Assembly (NCBI GenBank): GCA_037127655.1
Contig: JBAXXY010000013.1
Span: 1 to 33,965, forward strand
From: GWF2-38-69 sp037127655
GTDB taxonomy: Bacteria; Verrucomicrobiota; Lentisphaeria; Victivallales; GWF2-38-69
DNA: 33,965 bases
Reading direction: 5' to 3'
Part shown: in pieces, positions 8,938 through 18,400 of the stretch
Position numbering within the stretch: position 1 is the first letter of the stretch
Layout: each line of letters opens with the position of its first letter
Made by a program: the position numbers and the translations under genes
Notes under the pieces: generated by a model
What the model saw: the letters and a program-made list of their open reading frames with translations, nothing else
Told to the model about the DNA's origin: nothing
The model's database searches: none

Positions 8938-9738
8938 ATGAATAACTATGATTTTCTCAGGAACTTTTTTATGGCTTTTTTGAAGGCCTGGAATATTTTT
9001 TTTGAAATGCCGTTTCCCACTTCCGAGAAGTTTAATAAAAAAATAAACTACTCAAATACTAATAATGATGATTTGGTGCTCTATGCCATTCCATTTGTGG
9101 GACTCTTAATAGGGTTCATAGCTTTTGTAATAATAGCTGCCATTTATTTCATATTCGGCCCTATCCCTGCATCTGTAGTTTGTTCTTTGATAGTAGTTTC
9201 CATCTGGGAAATTTTATCACAGGGAAAAGACACAACCGCTCTTATAACTAATCTGGCTACCAGATGGGAAAACTTCTCGAGTTCAAAAATGAGAAGACCC
9301 CCAAGTGATAGCGAGTCTAATTATGTTTATATTTACATATTCATCACTGTTCTTGTAATAAGAGTTATGAGTTTAGCTTTCCTTATTTACCATCATCACT
9401 TCGGCTGGATAGTTATCACTGCCGTGCTGATTATGGCTGTTCAGGGTCATCTTGCTTCCATAGGAATCAATAACAGCAAGGAAATTTATATCTACGCTGG
9501 AACAAAAGAACAGACAATCATGTGGATAATTGCAGGCATAATTTGCGTTATTTTTTCAGGATTTAACATTTTGCCGACAATATGCGCATTTGCAGTCATT
9601 CTATTCCTTGGAATAAAGACTAAAAACTACCTCGATAAAAATCATATGCTCAATGGTGAAGTCATAGGAATAGTCGGCAAATACACTGAAATATTAGTCC
9701 TTTTCATAGGCCTCGTATTCATTACCTACATCAACTAA
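8938..9738 (+). CDS. Polytopic membrane protein, degenerate CobS-like
   Basis: The ATG at 8938 is chosen because AGGAG sits 8 nt upstream; a TTG at 8932 would be too close. The 266-residue product has about six membrane segments. Its layout resembles CobS (adenosylcobinamide-GDP ribazoletransferase). An amphipathic N-terminus with a MPFPTSE-type motif leads into YAIPFVGLLIGF, where CobS has FPxxGLxxG. The C-terminus ends with a LNGEVIGIVGKYTEILVLFIG helix, where CobS has a GGxTGDxxGA-like block. The acidic HLDGLADTxD motif of CobS is replaced by about SQGKDTTALITNL (residues 95-107), so cobalamin synthase activity is unlikely. No other cobalamin gene is nearby. Homology is a by-eye inference. 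It is 11 bp from cmk and probably co-transcribed. Confidence 0.45.
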   Translation: MNNYDFLRNFFMAFLKAWNIFFEMPFPTSEKFNKKINYSNTNNDDLVLYAIPFVGLLIGFIAFVIIAAIYFIFGPIPASVVCSLIVVSIWEILSQGKDTTALITNLATRWENFSSSKMRRPPSDSESNYVYIYIFITVLVIRVMSLAFLIYHHHFGWIVITAVLIMAVQGHLASIGINNSKEIYIYAGTKEQTIMWIIAGIICVIFSGFNILPTICAFAVILFLGIKTKNYLDKNHMLNGEVIGIVGKYTEILVLFIGLVFITYIN

Positions 9739-9749
9739 TCTAGCCAGTC

Positions 9750-10424
9750 ATGAAAAATGTAATTGCAATAGACGGACCAGCCGCATCTGGCAAAAGCACC
9801 ATAGCCAATCTCCTTGCTGCAAAACTTGGCATATACTATATAAATACCGGCAATATGTATAGAGCCGCTACCCTTATTGCTCTTGAGAAAGGTATTGATT
9901 TAAATAACACTGTCGAGTCCGATTTTGAAGAAATAGCCACAGAAAATCAAATTACCTATGAGAAAGGCAAAGACGGTAAACTTGTCCTCATTATCAATTC
10001 ATCTCCCGCAAACCTTGAAAAAATTCGCTCACCTGAAGTCGCATCTTTTGTAAGCGTCGTTTCCAAAAGCAAAGCCATACGAGATTGGCTTGTAGGTGAA
10101 CAGCGAGAAATGGTAAAGCTCGGCGCAATTCTTATGGAAGGAAGAGATATAGGCACAAATGTATTCCCTGATGCAAAATTTAAATTTTTTCTTACTGCAT
10201 CCCCTGAAGTCAGAGCCAAAAGAAGATTAGCCCAGTCAGGAGAAACACTAGAAGGTGCGACTGTAGCAAGCGTAGCAAAAGATATTGCCATGAGAGATGA
10301 AATAGACTCCAAAAGAGAAATTGCCCCCCTCAAAAAAGCTGATGATGCCATTTTAGTTGACAGCAGTAACCTGACTATCGAAGAAATGATAAATAAAATT
10401 ATCGGAATAATCAATTCTAAGTAG
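9750..10424 (+). CDS. cmk: Cytidylate kinase
   Basis: CMP/dCMP kinase transfers phosphate from ATP to CMP in pyrimidine nucleotide recycling, in the cytoplasm. The 224-residue protein shows the P-loop GPAASGKST (residues 9-17), the CMP-binding INTGNMYRAATL, and MEGRDIGTNVFPDAKFKFFLTA-type NMP-binding and lid regions. The length is normal for the family. It follows the membrane protein closely and converges on the minus-strand pgs-like operon with a gap of only 5 bp. Confidence 0.95.
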   Translation: MKNVIAIDGPAASGKSTIANLLAAKLGIYYINTGNMYRAATLIALEKGIDLNNTVESDFEEIATENQITYEKGKDGKLVLIINSSPANLEKIRSPEVASFVSVVSKSKAIRDWLVGEQREMVKLGAILMEGRDIGTNVFPDAKFKFFLTASPEVRAKRRLAQSGETLEGATVASVAKDIAMRDEIDSKREIAPLKKADDAILVDSSNLTIEEMINKIIGIINSK

Positions 10425-10429
10425 AAGCC

Positions 10430-13400
10430 CTATTTTGAATTCAGTTGCATAAGTCTGGCTATGGCATCATCTCTGGAAATCGAGTTCCTAGATAACTTTC
10501 TATAAACTGCATCGGATTGTTTCTTCCTTTTAATCATAAAAATAGGATCAAAGAAACCTGCAATGACTGAAAAGAGCTTAGAAGTTTTTTTTATTTTTTT
10601 ATCTGAGTTTTCTCTGCATTCGAGCCAACTATAAACACGCACGCCTATTCCCTTAATGTTGGCTATGCCCATTATTCGCATTGAATATCCTTCGGGAATA
10701 TAATTAGCGAAAGTTATGAAAAGCTCCTCAGGATCAATTTTAGGATCATGAAGCAATATAATTTTATCCAAAAGCGTGTCCGTTTCGGACTTTGTAAGTT
10801 TATCTACACATGAATTTTTTAGATGCATCATAAACGCATTTAAGCCAGTTCCGGCTAAAAAATGTACATCTGCATTTAAATCACTAAATAACATTTCAGC
10901 AAAGACTTTGCTTCTTACCGGACGGTCACCTCTGTTGTTTATTAGCGTAGCAGTGATAACTTTCCCATCTTCAGACGATGCATTCATCTTCATCGCATCC
11001 CAGTTATAAAGACAGGCAGTTTTTTCGTTTGCAGACATACCTGAAATAAACGATATTTTCTTATCGTTAACTACAACAGGAGGAAATTCTTTGAGCACGC
11101 CTATATCAGGCATAATATTATCAATTATACCTTTGAGAGCAATATCTCTATCTATTCCAAGCATTTCTCCTAAACGAATGACGAGGTTGATATTTTTGGG
11201 ATGCTCTTTGTACGGAAATAAACTCTGAATATCTGAAGTCAGAGTAAAGGTTTCAAGCTCATCAACTCTATTGAAAGCCGTTCCCTTCCTGACAGCATCA
11301 TCTTCAAGAAATGGATACATTTCCTTTTCTGTGGTTATCAATGATGCGTTACCTGGTATGAAATTAGTCATGGATTCAGCTATATTCCATCCGGCCGGCC
11401 CTTGAGCATCCTCATGATCTACATAGGTATTGGTGATGGTAGAGATGTCATCTTTCATCCATGAATTTTGCATAACTTTTACATACCTTGGAGCTATTGC
11501 CATACACTCCCAAAGAAAAACTTCAGTTCTGAATTTCGAAGCAAGCCTGACAAACTTTAACTGTTCGGATATCGTTGCCTTTTCATAGGGTCTAAATATA
11601 GGAATAACTGATGCCGCACAAGCTGAATCTGTATATGTAAAAGACGCTTCACTCCCGGAAGTTTTGCTGAATACAGAACATCCAATAGACAAAAATAGCG
11701 CCGTCTTAAGCCGTTCCACGCTGGATTTTCCTCTGGTTCCCCAGCCACCGATACATAAAGGGAATGATTTTCTTGCCTTCCTGAAAAGTATATTTATGGA
11801 AATATGCCTGGAAATGAACAGCGCAAGAAATGCAATAATAAACAGTCCCAGCTCATTGATGGTATTTGTGTAAAGAGAGAAAAAATAAGACTTTAAATCA
11901 TCGGCTAGATTTAATAATGTGGATGGCGCTAAAAAAGCAAAAGAAAAAAACCTTTTTGCACTTTTGGATATGTTAGAATTAAAATTATCATCCCTAAAAT
12001 AGGGTTTAATACAAATATCGAAACCCATCTTTCTAAAGGCGTTTATGTAAGATGAGTCTGCTTTATCGCGCAAAGCTGAAAGTTCTTCAAAATTGAATGT
12101 GATTTTAATTTCAGATAAAAATCTTTTAAAAAAACTTCTCTCCGGTTTTATGATTGTAACGCCATCGGGCGAAAAGATTTTGTAGGATTTATTTGACTCA
12201 ACAGCAGACAAAAAATCATCAATAAGCGGAAGAAATGGCCTTGAAGATGAATCAAGTTTTATTAAAACAGGCTCGCCTGGAATTCCTGATTGAGCCTCTT
12301 CAGATAGAATACATGACGCCGACCTCATCCTCCCAATAAAATGCCTGCCAATTGTGTTCTTAAGTGTTTGCCTTTTTGATGATGACGGATGTAAAAATTC
12401 ATAAATAAACCGCCAAAATCTAAACTTAAATAAAGCGTCTTTAACAAGTTTGACTCCCCCAAAAGCCGTTCGGACAAACTGGATTGAAAAGCTCTCCTGT
12501 GAAAGAATGCTAAGAACTCTGCCTAAAGTTTCTTCATCGTAAGAATCTATAATTTCCTTATCGACCTTAATTCCGACAGATCGCTTTTTAAAGTTGAGCA
12601 GACTTTTAAGTCTGTAATACAAACTGGAAGTTGATTCGTCGCACTCCACCCACAGCCTTTCCAATGCCATTTTGGATAAATTACAGACAGCTAAAGAACT
12701 TGAGGTATCTGCTAATTTCTCAAGAGTTGGAATAACCTGCTTCAGTCTCTCATTGAATAGGCCAATATTCTTTCGTTTCAATTCTATTAGATATTTCTGA
12801 ACTGACTTTATGCTAAACAATAAAACCTTTTCATCTCTTGACGACAATGCCTCAATAAGTTTATTGTAAACCGCCTTACCATCTCTAAGTTCAAGAGACA
12901 TAAAGAGGCTTTTTAATGCTGAGCAAAGAACTGAAGTTTCAGCGCCTGACACAACTTTTTCATAATATAACAAAACCGTTTCTTCATTATTAAATAGATG
13001 AATATTTTCGGCAACACCCTGCAAAATAAAAGGTTTTTGTTCATAGATAAGTTTATCAATTAAAGCTATAGCCCTCTCGTCTTTGCTGATTAATTCAATT
13101 AATAGCGGAACTAACTTCTTTTTTAGAAAAATTGACACAGTTCCATCTTCTTGAACAACCCTTTGAGCGACAGTAAAAAACGATTCCAGCGAGATGTTTT
13201 TTAGCAAAGAAATAGTTAGTAGTCTGACTTGAAGGCTCTCTTCGGTTTTTAATGATATAAATGTATATATATCTATTATTTCTTTTGCCGTAATTCCCTT
13301 ATTATTGCATCTATCCAGACAATATAAAATGTCGCTTTTAAGCCTTGACGGAATATTAGCCTTTAGTAACTCAAGCCCATTTTGAATGAAATAGTTTTGG

Positions 13401-13657
13401 TCAAATCCGGCTATTTCTGGCAGTGTCGGAATTATTCTGAAGATAAATGAAATATCCTTATGAATATGAAAAAGTTCTCTGCTGTTTGAGTCTGTAAAAC
13501 TCCTTGCTGACTCTAAGCCTTGCTTTAATCTATTTGATAAATGCTCAGCAAGTTTTGATGGATGTATAGCCTCTATTTCTCTTATCATTCTGGAGTAGAG
13601 ATATTGCCAAATAAGAGGCTGCTCTTTATTAAAGCTATTTTTGATGTTGTGCTTCAT
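10430..13657 (-). CDS. HEAT-repeat / PgsB (CapB)-like ligase fusion
   Basis: This 1075-residue protein has two parts. Residues 1-350 are an all-helical, HEAT/ARM-like solenoid. A middle region (about 350-600) is of unknown fold. A membrane helix lies at about 602-620. Residues 630-1010 match the Mur-ligase-like PgsB/CapB subunit of poly-gamma-glutamate synthase: P-loop GGWGTRGKSS (637-646), E717 in WECMAI, ITNTYVDHED with H748, and NNRGDR (907-912). PgsB joins an amino acid to a growing gamma-polymer by an acyl-phosphate route. The fusion to a solenoid is unusual and no PgsC-like membrane partner is nearby. The substrate is therefore uncertain. It overlaps the upstream gene by 4 bp, forming a two-gene operon. 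Confidence 0.78.
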   Translation of the reverse strand: MKHNIKNSFNKEQPLIWQYLYSRMIREIEAIHPSKLAEHLSNRLKQGLESARSFTDSNSRELFHIHKDISFIFRIIPTLPEIAGFDQNYFIQNGLELLKANIPSRLKSDILYCLDRCNNKGITAKEIIDIYTFISLKTEESLQVRLLTISLLKNISLESFFTVAQRVVQEDGTVSIFLKKKLVPLLIELISKDERAIALIDKLIYEQKPFILQGVAENIHLFNNEETVLLYYEKVVSGAETSVLCSALKSLFMSLELRDGKAVYNKLIEALSSRDEKVLLFSIKSVQKYLIELKRKNIGLFNERLKQVIPTLEKLADTSSSLAVCNLSKMALERLWVECDESTSSLYYRLKSLLNFKKRSVGIKVDKEIIDSYDEETLGRVLSILSQESFSIQFVRTAFGGVKLVKDALFKFRFWRFIYEFLHPSSSKRQTLKNTIGRHFIGRMRSASCILSEEAQSGIPGEPVLIKLDSSSRPFLPLIDDFLSAVESNKSYKIFSPDGVTIIKPERSFFKRFLSEIKITFNFEELSALRDKADSSYINAFRKMGFDICIKPYFRDDNFNSNISKSAKRFFSFAFLAPSTLLNLADDLKSYFFSLYTNTINELGLFIIAFLALFISRHISINILFRKARKSFPLCIGGWGTRGKSSVERLKTALFLSIGCSVFSKTSGSEASFTYTDSACAASVIPIFRPYEKATISEQLKFVRLASKFRTEVFLWECMAIAPRYVKVMQNSWMKDDISTITNTYVDHEDAQGPAGWNIAESMTNFIPGNASLITTEKEMYPFLEDDAVRKGTAFNRVDELETFTLTSDIQSLFPYKEHPKNINLVIRLGEMLGIDRDIALKGIIDNIMPDIGVLKEFPPVVVNDKKISFISGMSANEKTACLYNWDAMKMNASSEDGKVITATLINNRGDRPVRSKVFAEMLFSDLNADVHFLAGTGLNAFMMHLKNSCVDKLTKSETDTLLDKIILLHDPKIDPEELFITFANYIPEGYSMRIMGIANIKGIGVRVYSWLECRENSDKKIKKTSKLFSVIAGFFDPIFMIKRKKQSDAVYRKLSRNSISRDDAIARLMQLNSK

Positions 13658-15321
13658 CTGTCTTTCTCTACAGCTTCATTGAGATTCTTAGAAAATGAAT
13701 AAACAAATTCTTTGCTATTTAAAAATTTATTGCGCAATAACTTATTCATCTCAAAATGGACAAATATCTTTGCTGATTCAGACTTTGAAAAACTTTCTCC
13801 TGTTACATTGCCTTGAGCCGAAAGTTCAGCTATCTCATTGTCATAAGGATGAATAAGTACGGGCAATTGAATAAAACTTTTAATTGCCAGAGATAACTTA
13901 AGGAATTTAGGCGACGGTTCATTGGTTCCCTCGCTTAGAATTGCCGCAGGCGTGCCTAATCCGATCTTATGCTTTTCCTCGTTAAAACCATGAAGTTGAA
14001 GCATGACACAATTATTTAGAGAACTCTTCAGAAATGCTCTGGTGAATGCGTGGAAAAATGATCGTTTATTATGCGCCATATCCGAAGAGCCCGGCATAGA
14101 ATTTGGAGTCTGATATCTATGAACTGTATTCCAGGCGCCGGCTGAATAATATCCCGTAAACATGAGTTTCATTCCTATTGTACCTGTTCTGTCGTCAAAA
14201 AATCTATGCGGCATCTCCAGGACTGTATTTTTGTTCTTTGAATTTCTGCAGAACACATAAAAACCCTTTCCATCTTTATGATTTAATTCTTCATAAACAA
14301 TTATATATGTATTTTTTTTAACTTTTATTTCTTTTAGATCAAACCCAAGTTTATTGAATTCATCAATCATAGTTTTATCGACTTCTTTTAAATTAAAAAG
14401 TTCACCGAAAAGCGCTTCTGCTTTCTTTACATTTTTTTCTGCAGGCGGTTTAAAAGTTCCACCTGCGCTTTCGAGATATAATTTAAAAAATTCTGATTTT
14501 ATATTGGATTTTGACTTCTGTTTTGCTGAATTTCCAGATTTTGCCAGCTGAAAGGATCTCAATTTTGCAGACGGAAGATATCCAGTCCTAGAAATCTCTA
14601 ATGAATAGTTGTTTTCATTTATGACGGACAAATAGCGCCACTTTTTAGAAAGTGCGTTTTTAATTTCGCTGACATCTAAATCGCTATAGGTAAAAGCACT
14701 ATTTTCTGCAATTTCTTTTTTCTTTTCAATAGGCATTCTTAGCCATTGATTTTCTTCATTGGTTTTTGATGATTCTGAATCCCTGGCCACCTTTAATAGA
14801 ATATTTTTAAGTTCTGAATCTTGAGAACTCCATTTTAATTTAAGAATTGAGGCCTCTTTGAGTTTTTGTAAGGGCAAGATTATTTCATAATTTTTAGTCA
14901 AGTATTTATTGGCATCTACAAGAAATGGGTCTGAAAGAATTCTATTCGAACCCTTTTCTTTATAAATACGAACTTGACCTGCCTGAGAATAAGAATTCGA
15001 ATAAATCACAGTTTGCTGTGTATTTAAAATCTCTAAATGAACTACATATTTAAAAGAAGCTTTGTCTGACATGTAGTACATTGCATTAGAAACTATCTTA
15101 AGAAACTTCGAACTTTTTGGAATTTTGAATTCGGCCCATCGTTCTTTAACCGGAGCGTAGGCATTCTGAATGTGAGTAGAATCATTAGAATCAACAGCCT
15201 TGGAGTTAAAACCTTTACCAAAACTGATTTTACCCAGAGCAGGGAAAAAGAGCCATGCCGCCAAGCCCATCACCAATAACCCAGCGCACAGAAAAGCAGT
15301 TTTTTTGATATATCTATACAT
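13654..15321 (-). CDS. Membrane-anchored hydrolase-like protein, partner of the PgsB-like ligase
   Basis: I do not recognise the family with certainty. The 555-residue protein has an N-terminal signal anchor (FLCAGLLVMGLAAWLFF, about residues 10-26), so the rest is probably periplasmic. Residues 50-280 look beta-rich. The C-terminal half (about 330-550) has conserved-looking polar motifs: EMPHRFFDDRTG (H372), DMAHNKRSFFHAFTRAF (H417), LQLHGF (H444), LIHPYDNE (H491) and VHFEMNKLLR (H522, E524). The spacing of His and Glu recalls zinc amidohydrolases such as N-formylglutamate amidohydrolase or gamma-PGA hydrolases. That is inference. It is the first gene of the operon and its stop overlaps the ligase start. 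A role in releasing, trimming or anchoring the polymer would fit. Confidence 0.55.
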   Translation of the reverse strand: MYRYIKKTAFLCAGLLVMGLAAWLFFPALGKISFGKGFNSKAVDSNDSTHIQNAYAPVKERWAEFKIPKSSKFLKIVSNAMYYMSDKASFKYVVHLEILNTQQTVIYSNSYSQAGQVRIYKEKGSNRILSDPFLVDANKYLTKNYEIILPLQKLKEASILKLKWSSQDSELKNILLKVARDSESSKTNEENQWLRMPIEKKKEIAENSAFTYSDLDVSEIKNALSKKWRYLSVINENNYSLEISRTGYLPSAKLRSFQLAKSGNSAKQKSKSNIKSEFFKLYLESAGGTFKPPAEKNVKKAEALFGELFNLKEVDKTMIDEFNKLGFDLKEIKVKKNTYIIVYEELNHKDGKGFYVFCRNSKNKNTVLEMPHRFFDDRTGTIGMKLMFTGYYSAGAWNTVHRYQTPNSMPGSSDMAHNKRSFFHAFTRAFLKSSLNNCVMLQLHGFNEEKHKIGLGTPAAILSEGTNEPSPKFLKLSLAIKSFIQLPVLIHPYDNEIAELSAQGNVTGESFSKSESAKIFVHFEMNKLLRNKFLNSKEFVYSFSKNLNEAVEKDR

Positions 15322-15384
15322 AAAATGGGCTTGGATAACTTTAATTATTCAAATGATATTAAACGGCAAATCATTTAAAGCGAA

Positions 15385-15412
15385 TTCATTTTTCCAAAAG
15401 TTAAGCTATAAT
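15385..15412 (+). promoter_or_regulatory. Candidate promoter of the debranching enzyme gene
   Basis: A perfect -10 box TATAAT (15407-15412) lies in the spacer between divergent genes. A weak -35 (TTCATT, 15385-15390) stands at 16-bp spacing. Transcription would begin about 35 bp before the ATG at 15456. The ribosome binding site AGGAGG (15446-15451) is strong. Confidence 0.45.
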
Positions 15413-15455
15413 CTGTAAAAAATATTTTTCATTGCAAACTTTTTTAGGAGGGAAA

Positions 15456-18400
15456 ATGGTTCATCTATCCCAGAGTCCCAGCGTTGGCGATCACAAGCTA
15501 TACTTTAGAGGAGACACTGTCCTTTTTAAACTTATGCTCGACAAACCTATAAAAGGCAGAGCATTCCTGAGAACAAATATAGGCAGAGCCTCAGTTAAGC
15601 GCAAAGAAATTATAAGCTATGTTAAATCCCAGAAAGCCATAAGCGCTCAGGACTGGTATGATTTACCGATGATGAAAGTGTCAGAGACTGAATTTTCAGT
15701 TCATCTGGCGCTTGTCGAAGTTGGGCATTTTGAGGCTATGTCGCTGTTTATTCCCGAAAATGAGATAGAGCCAGTCTGGCCCGGAACTGAAAATGTTTCA
15801 ATCAATGTAGAACCTGCCGAATATTGCTGTGCAAATAGCATCTACTGCGCTTTTCCAAGGCAGTTTGGTCCAAATAAGAATTTTCCTTTTTCACAGCAAA
15901 TTGATGGTTTTTCAATTGAAGAAATGACTAAGTACGACAAAGAAGGGTTCACCATAATCCCACCTTCTGGCACATTCAGAGACCTCATAAAAGAGCTTGA
16001 CTTCATCATTGAGAACCTAAGTTGTAGAATAATTCATATCTTGCCTATAAACCCCACCCCTACAGTTTATGCAAGAATGGGCAGATACGGAAGCCCTTAT
16101 GCTTCTCTTGACTTTACAGATATTGATCCATCACTGGCCCAGTTCGATAAGAAAGCTACTCCGCTTGACCAGTTTATCGAACTTGTTGATGCTATTCACA
16201 AGCGGAATGCAAAACTCATTATAGATGTGGCTATCAACCATGTAGGATGGGCGGCTAAACTTCACGAAGAACACCCTGAATGGCTTCTCAAGGAATCTGA
16301 TGGCACTATTGTTTCGCCAGGAGCCTGGGGCGTGACATGGGGAGACTTGACAGAGTTAAATCATAAACATCCTGAACTTTGGGAATATCTTGCAGAAATG
16401 TTCCTTATCTGGGCATCAAGGGGCGTCGATGGTTTCAGATGTGACGCCGGATATATGATTCCATTTGAAGCTTGGGATTACATAATAGCGAAAGTCAGAA
16501 ATGAATTTCCTGATATAATATTTCTTCTTGAAGGTTTGGGCGGCGACCCAAAAATTACACTCAATTTACTTAACAAAGCTAATATGAATTGGGCTTACTC
16601 TGAACTTTTTCAGAACTACAGCAGACAGCAGATAGAAGAGTACATCACAAATACTTCACACAGGACAAGCCTCAGAGACGGAATCATGTTCCACTATGCT
16701 GAGACTCACGATAATAAAAGACTTGCTGACACTTCAAATATTTACGCCAGAATGAGGACAGGACTTTGTGCTCTGTTATCTGATAATGGAGGGTTTGGTT
16801 TTACCAATGGTGTTGAATGGTACGCCAAGGAAAAAATTGATGTTCATGAAGCGTGTGCTCTCAATTGGGGCTCAAAGGAAAATCAGATCGATTTCATCAG
16901 AAGGCTGAATGCTATCCTGATTTCACATAAGGCTTTCTACAGAGAGGCTCAAATCAAATTCATTGATTCAAGAAAAGATAAGATCTTGATGTTTATACGA
17001 AGTTGTGAAGAAAATAAGAATAAACTTCTGGTAATTATTAATCTGGACTGTGACAACCAAATTAGCATCGACCTTAATTCATATGACTTAAATGAACTAG
17101 GCGGCGACTTTTTATTTGATCTTATATCTGAAACAACACTTGGCTCTAATGCTATTATCAAGCTCAAACCCGGCGCTGTATTCTGTTTTTGCATTAATCA
17201 GGAAGATTATTCAAAAGTGAAAGAGTCTGAAATGAGAAACATTCTTGTTCCTGACCGAATTGAACTCCAGCGAGCAAGAGCAAGCGTACTTGATATTCTC
17301 AGATGGAAGAATGGCACCATCGTCGTTTCAGGCCTGGATTTGGAAAATATTGAAAAGAAATTCCTCAAAGATCCAGAGGAATTCTGCAAGTCACTTTTCG
17401 CAAAGAATGAACCTGTTCCTATTATCCGCTGGACCTGGCCTAATGATGTCAGCAGATCATTGATAGTGCCTCCTAACAATCTTGTACTCATTACAGCTAA
17501 GCACAGATTCAGATTTACACTCAAAAATGAAAAGAAAGTTCTTCTTTATCGAGGAAGTCTTAGAAATTCAAAAGGCGAATATTTCTTCATAATAATTCCT
17601 CCAAAAATAAAATTAACTGACCATAAGACACATAAATTTTCTATCTCGATTTACGGGCAAGGAAAAACTATCAGAGATTCATCTGAAATAATTTATCTTC
17701 TGCCTGATGTCCCAACATTGAAAACTAACCTCTTTAATAGGGAAATCAGAAATAAATCAGGAACTTTTCTTGATTGCAATGCCAGAGGCGGAATGGCTCA
17801 TATAGCCATTGAATGGGGCAAAATAAACAGCAAGTACGAAGCGCTCATTGCTGCCAACTTAAATGAAGATGTCCCCGTTGACAGGCATATTATGTTTACC
17901 AGATGCAGAGTCTGGATGCTTCATCAAGGCAGATCTGTAGAACTAAAAACTGATAATCTCGAAAAATTCATACTCAATGTAGATGGAGGCGGCACATGGA
18001 CTTTCCATGTACCTGTAGGCAATGGGCAATATGTGGACTTAAGCATAGCTGTAGTAATGCACAACGGCAAAAATTCTACTTCTTTAAACTTCTACAGACA
18101 TCCTGACAACAAGTTAGACTACTTAGTATCTGATGATTCACAAATATATATGGTAATACGCCCTGACATTGAGGATAGAAGTTTCCATGGCAACACAAGA
18201 CTCGATGAAATCCTTTTATCCAAGTGGGAAAAATCTATTACTTGTTCCAGCAAAGGTTTCTTATTTAAACCAGATGAAAATAGAGAATTAGAACTTCTGG
18301 CAACAAAGGGAACTTTTAAGCGCAGCACCGAATGCAAATACTCAATCGAGCACGAAATTGAAAAGGATAGAGGAATGGAGTCAACATCGGATCTTTTCAG

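Noticed and set aside
9956..10414. Minus-strand ORF of 152 codons inside cmk
   Set aside because: It is antisense to a clear cytidylate kinase; low-complexity Ser/Leu content is typical of a reverse-strand shadow.
15432..15455. TTG start upstream for the debranching enzyme
   Set aside because: The strong AGGAGG lies after it and directly before the ATG at 15456.
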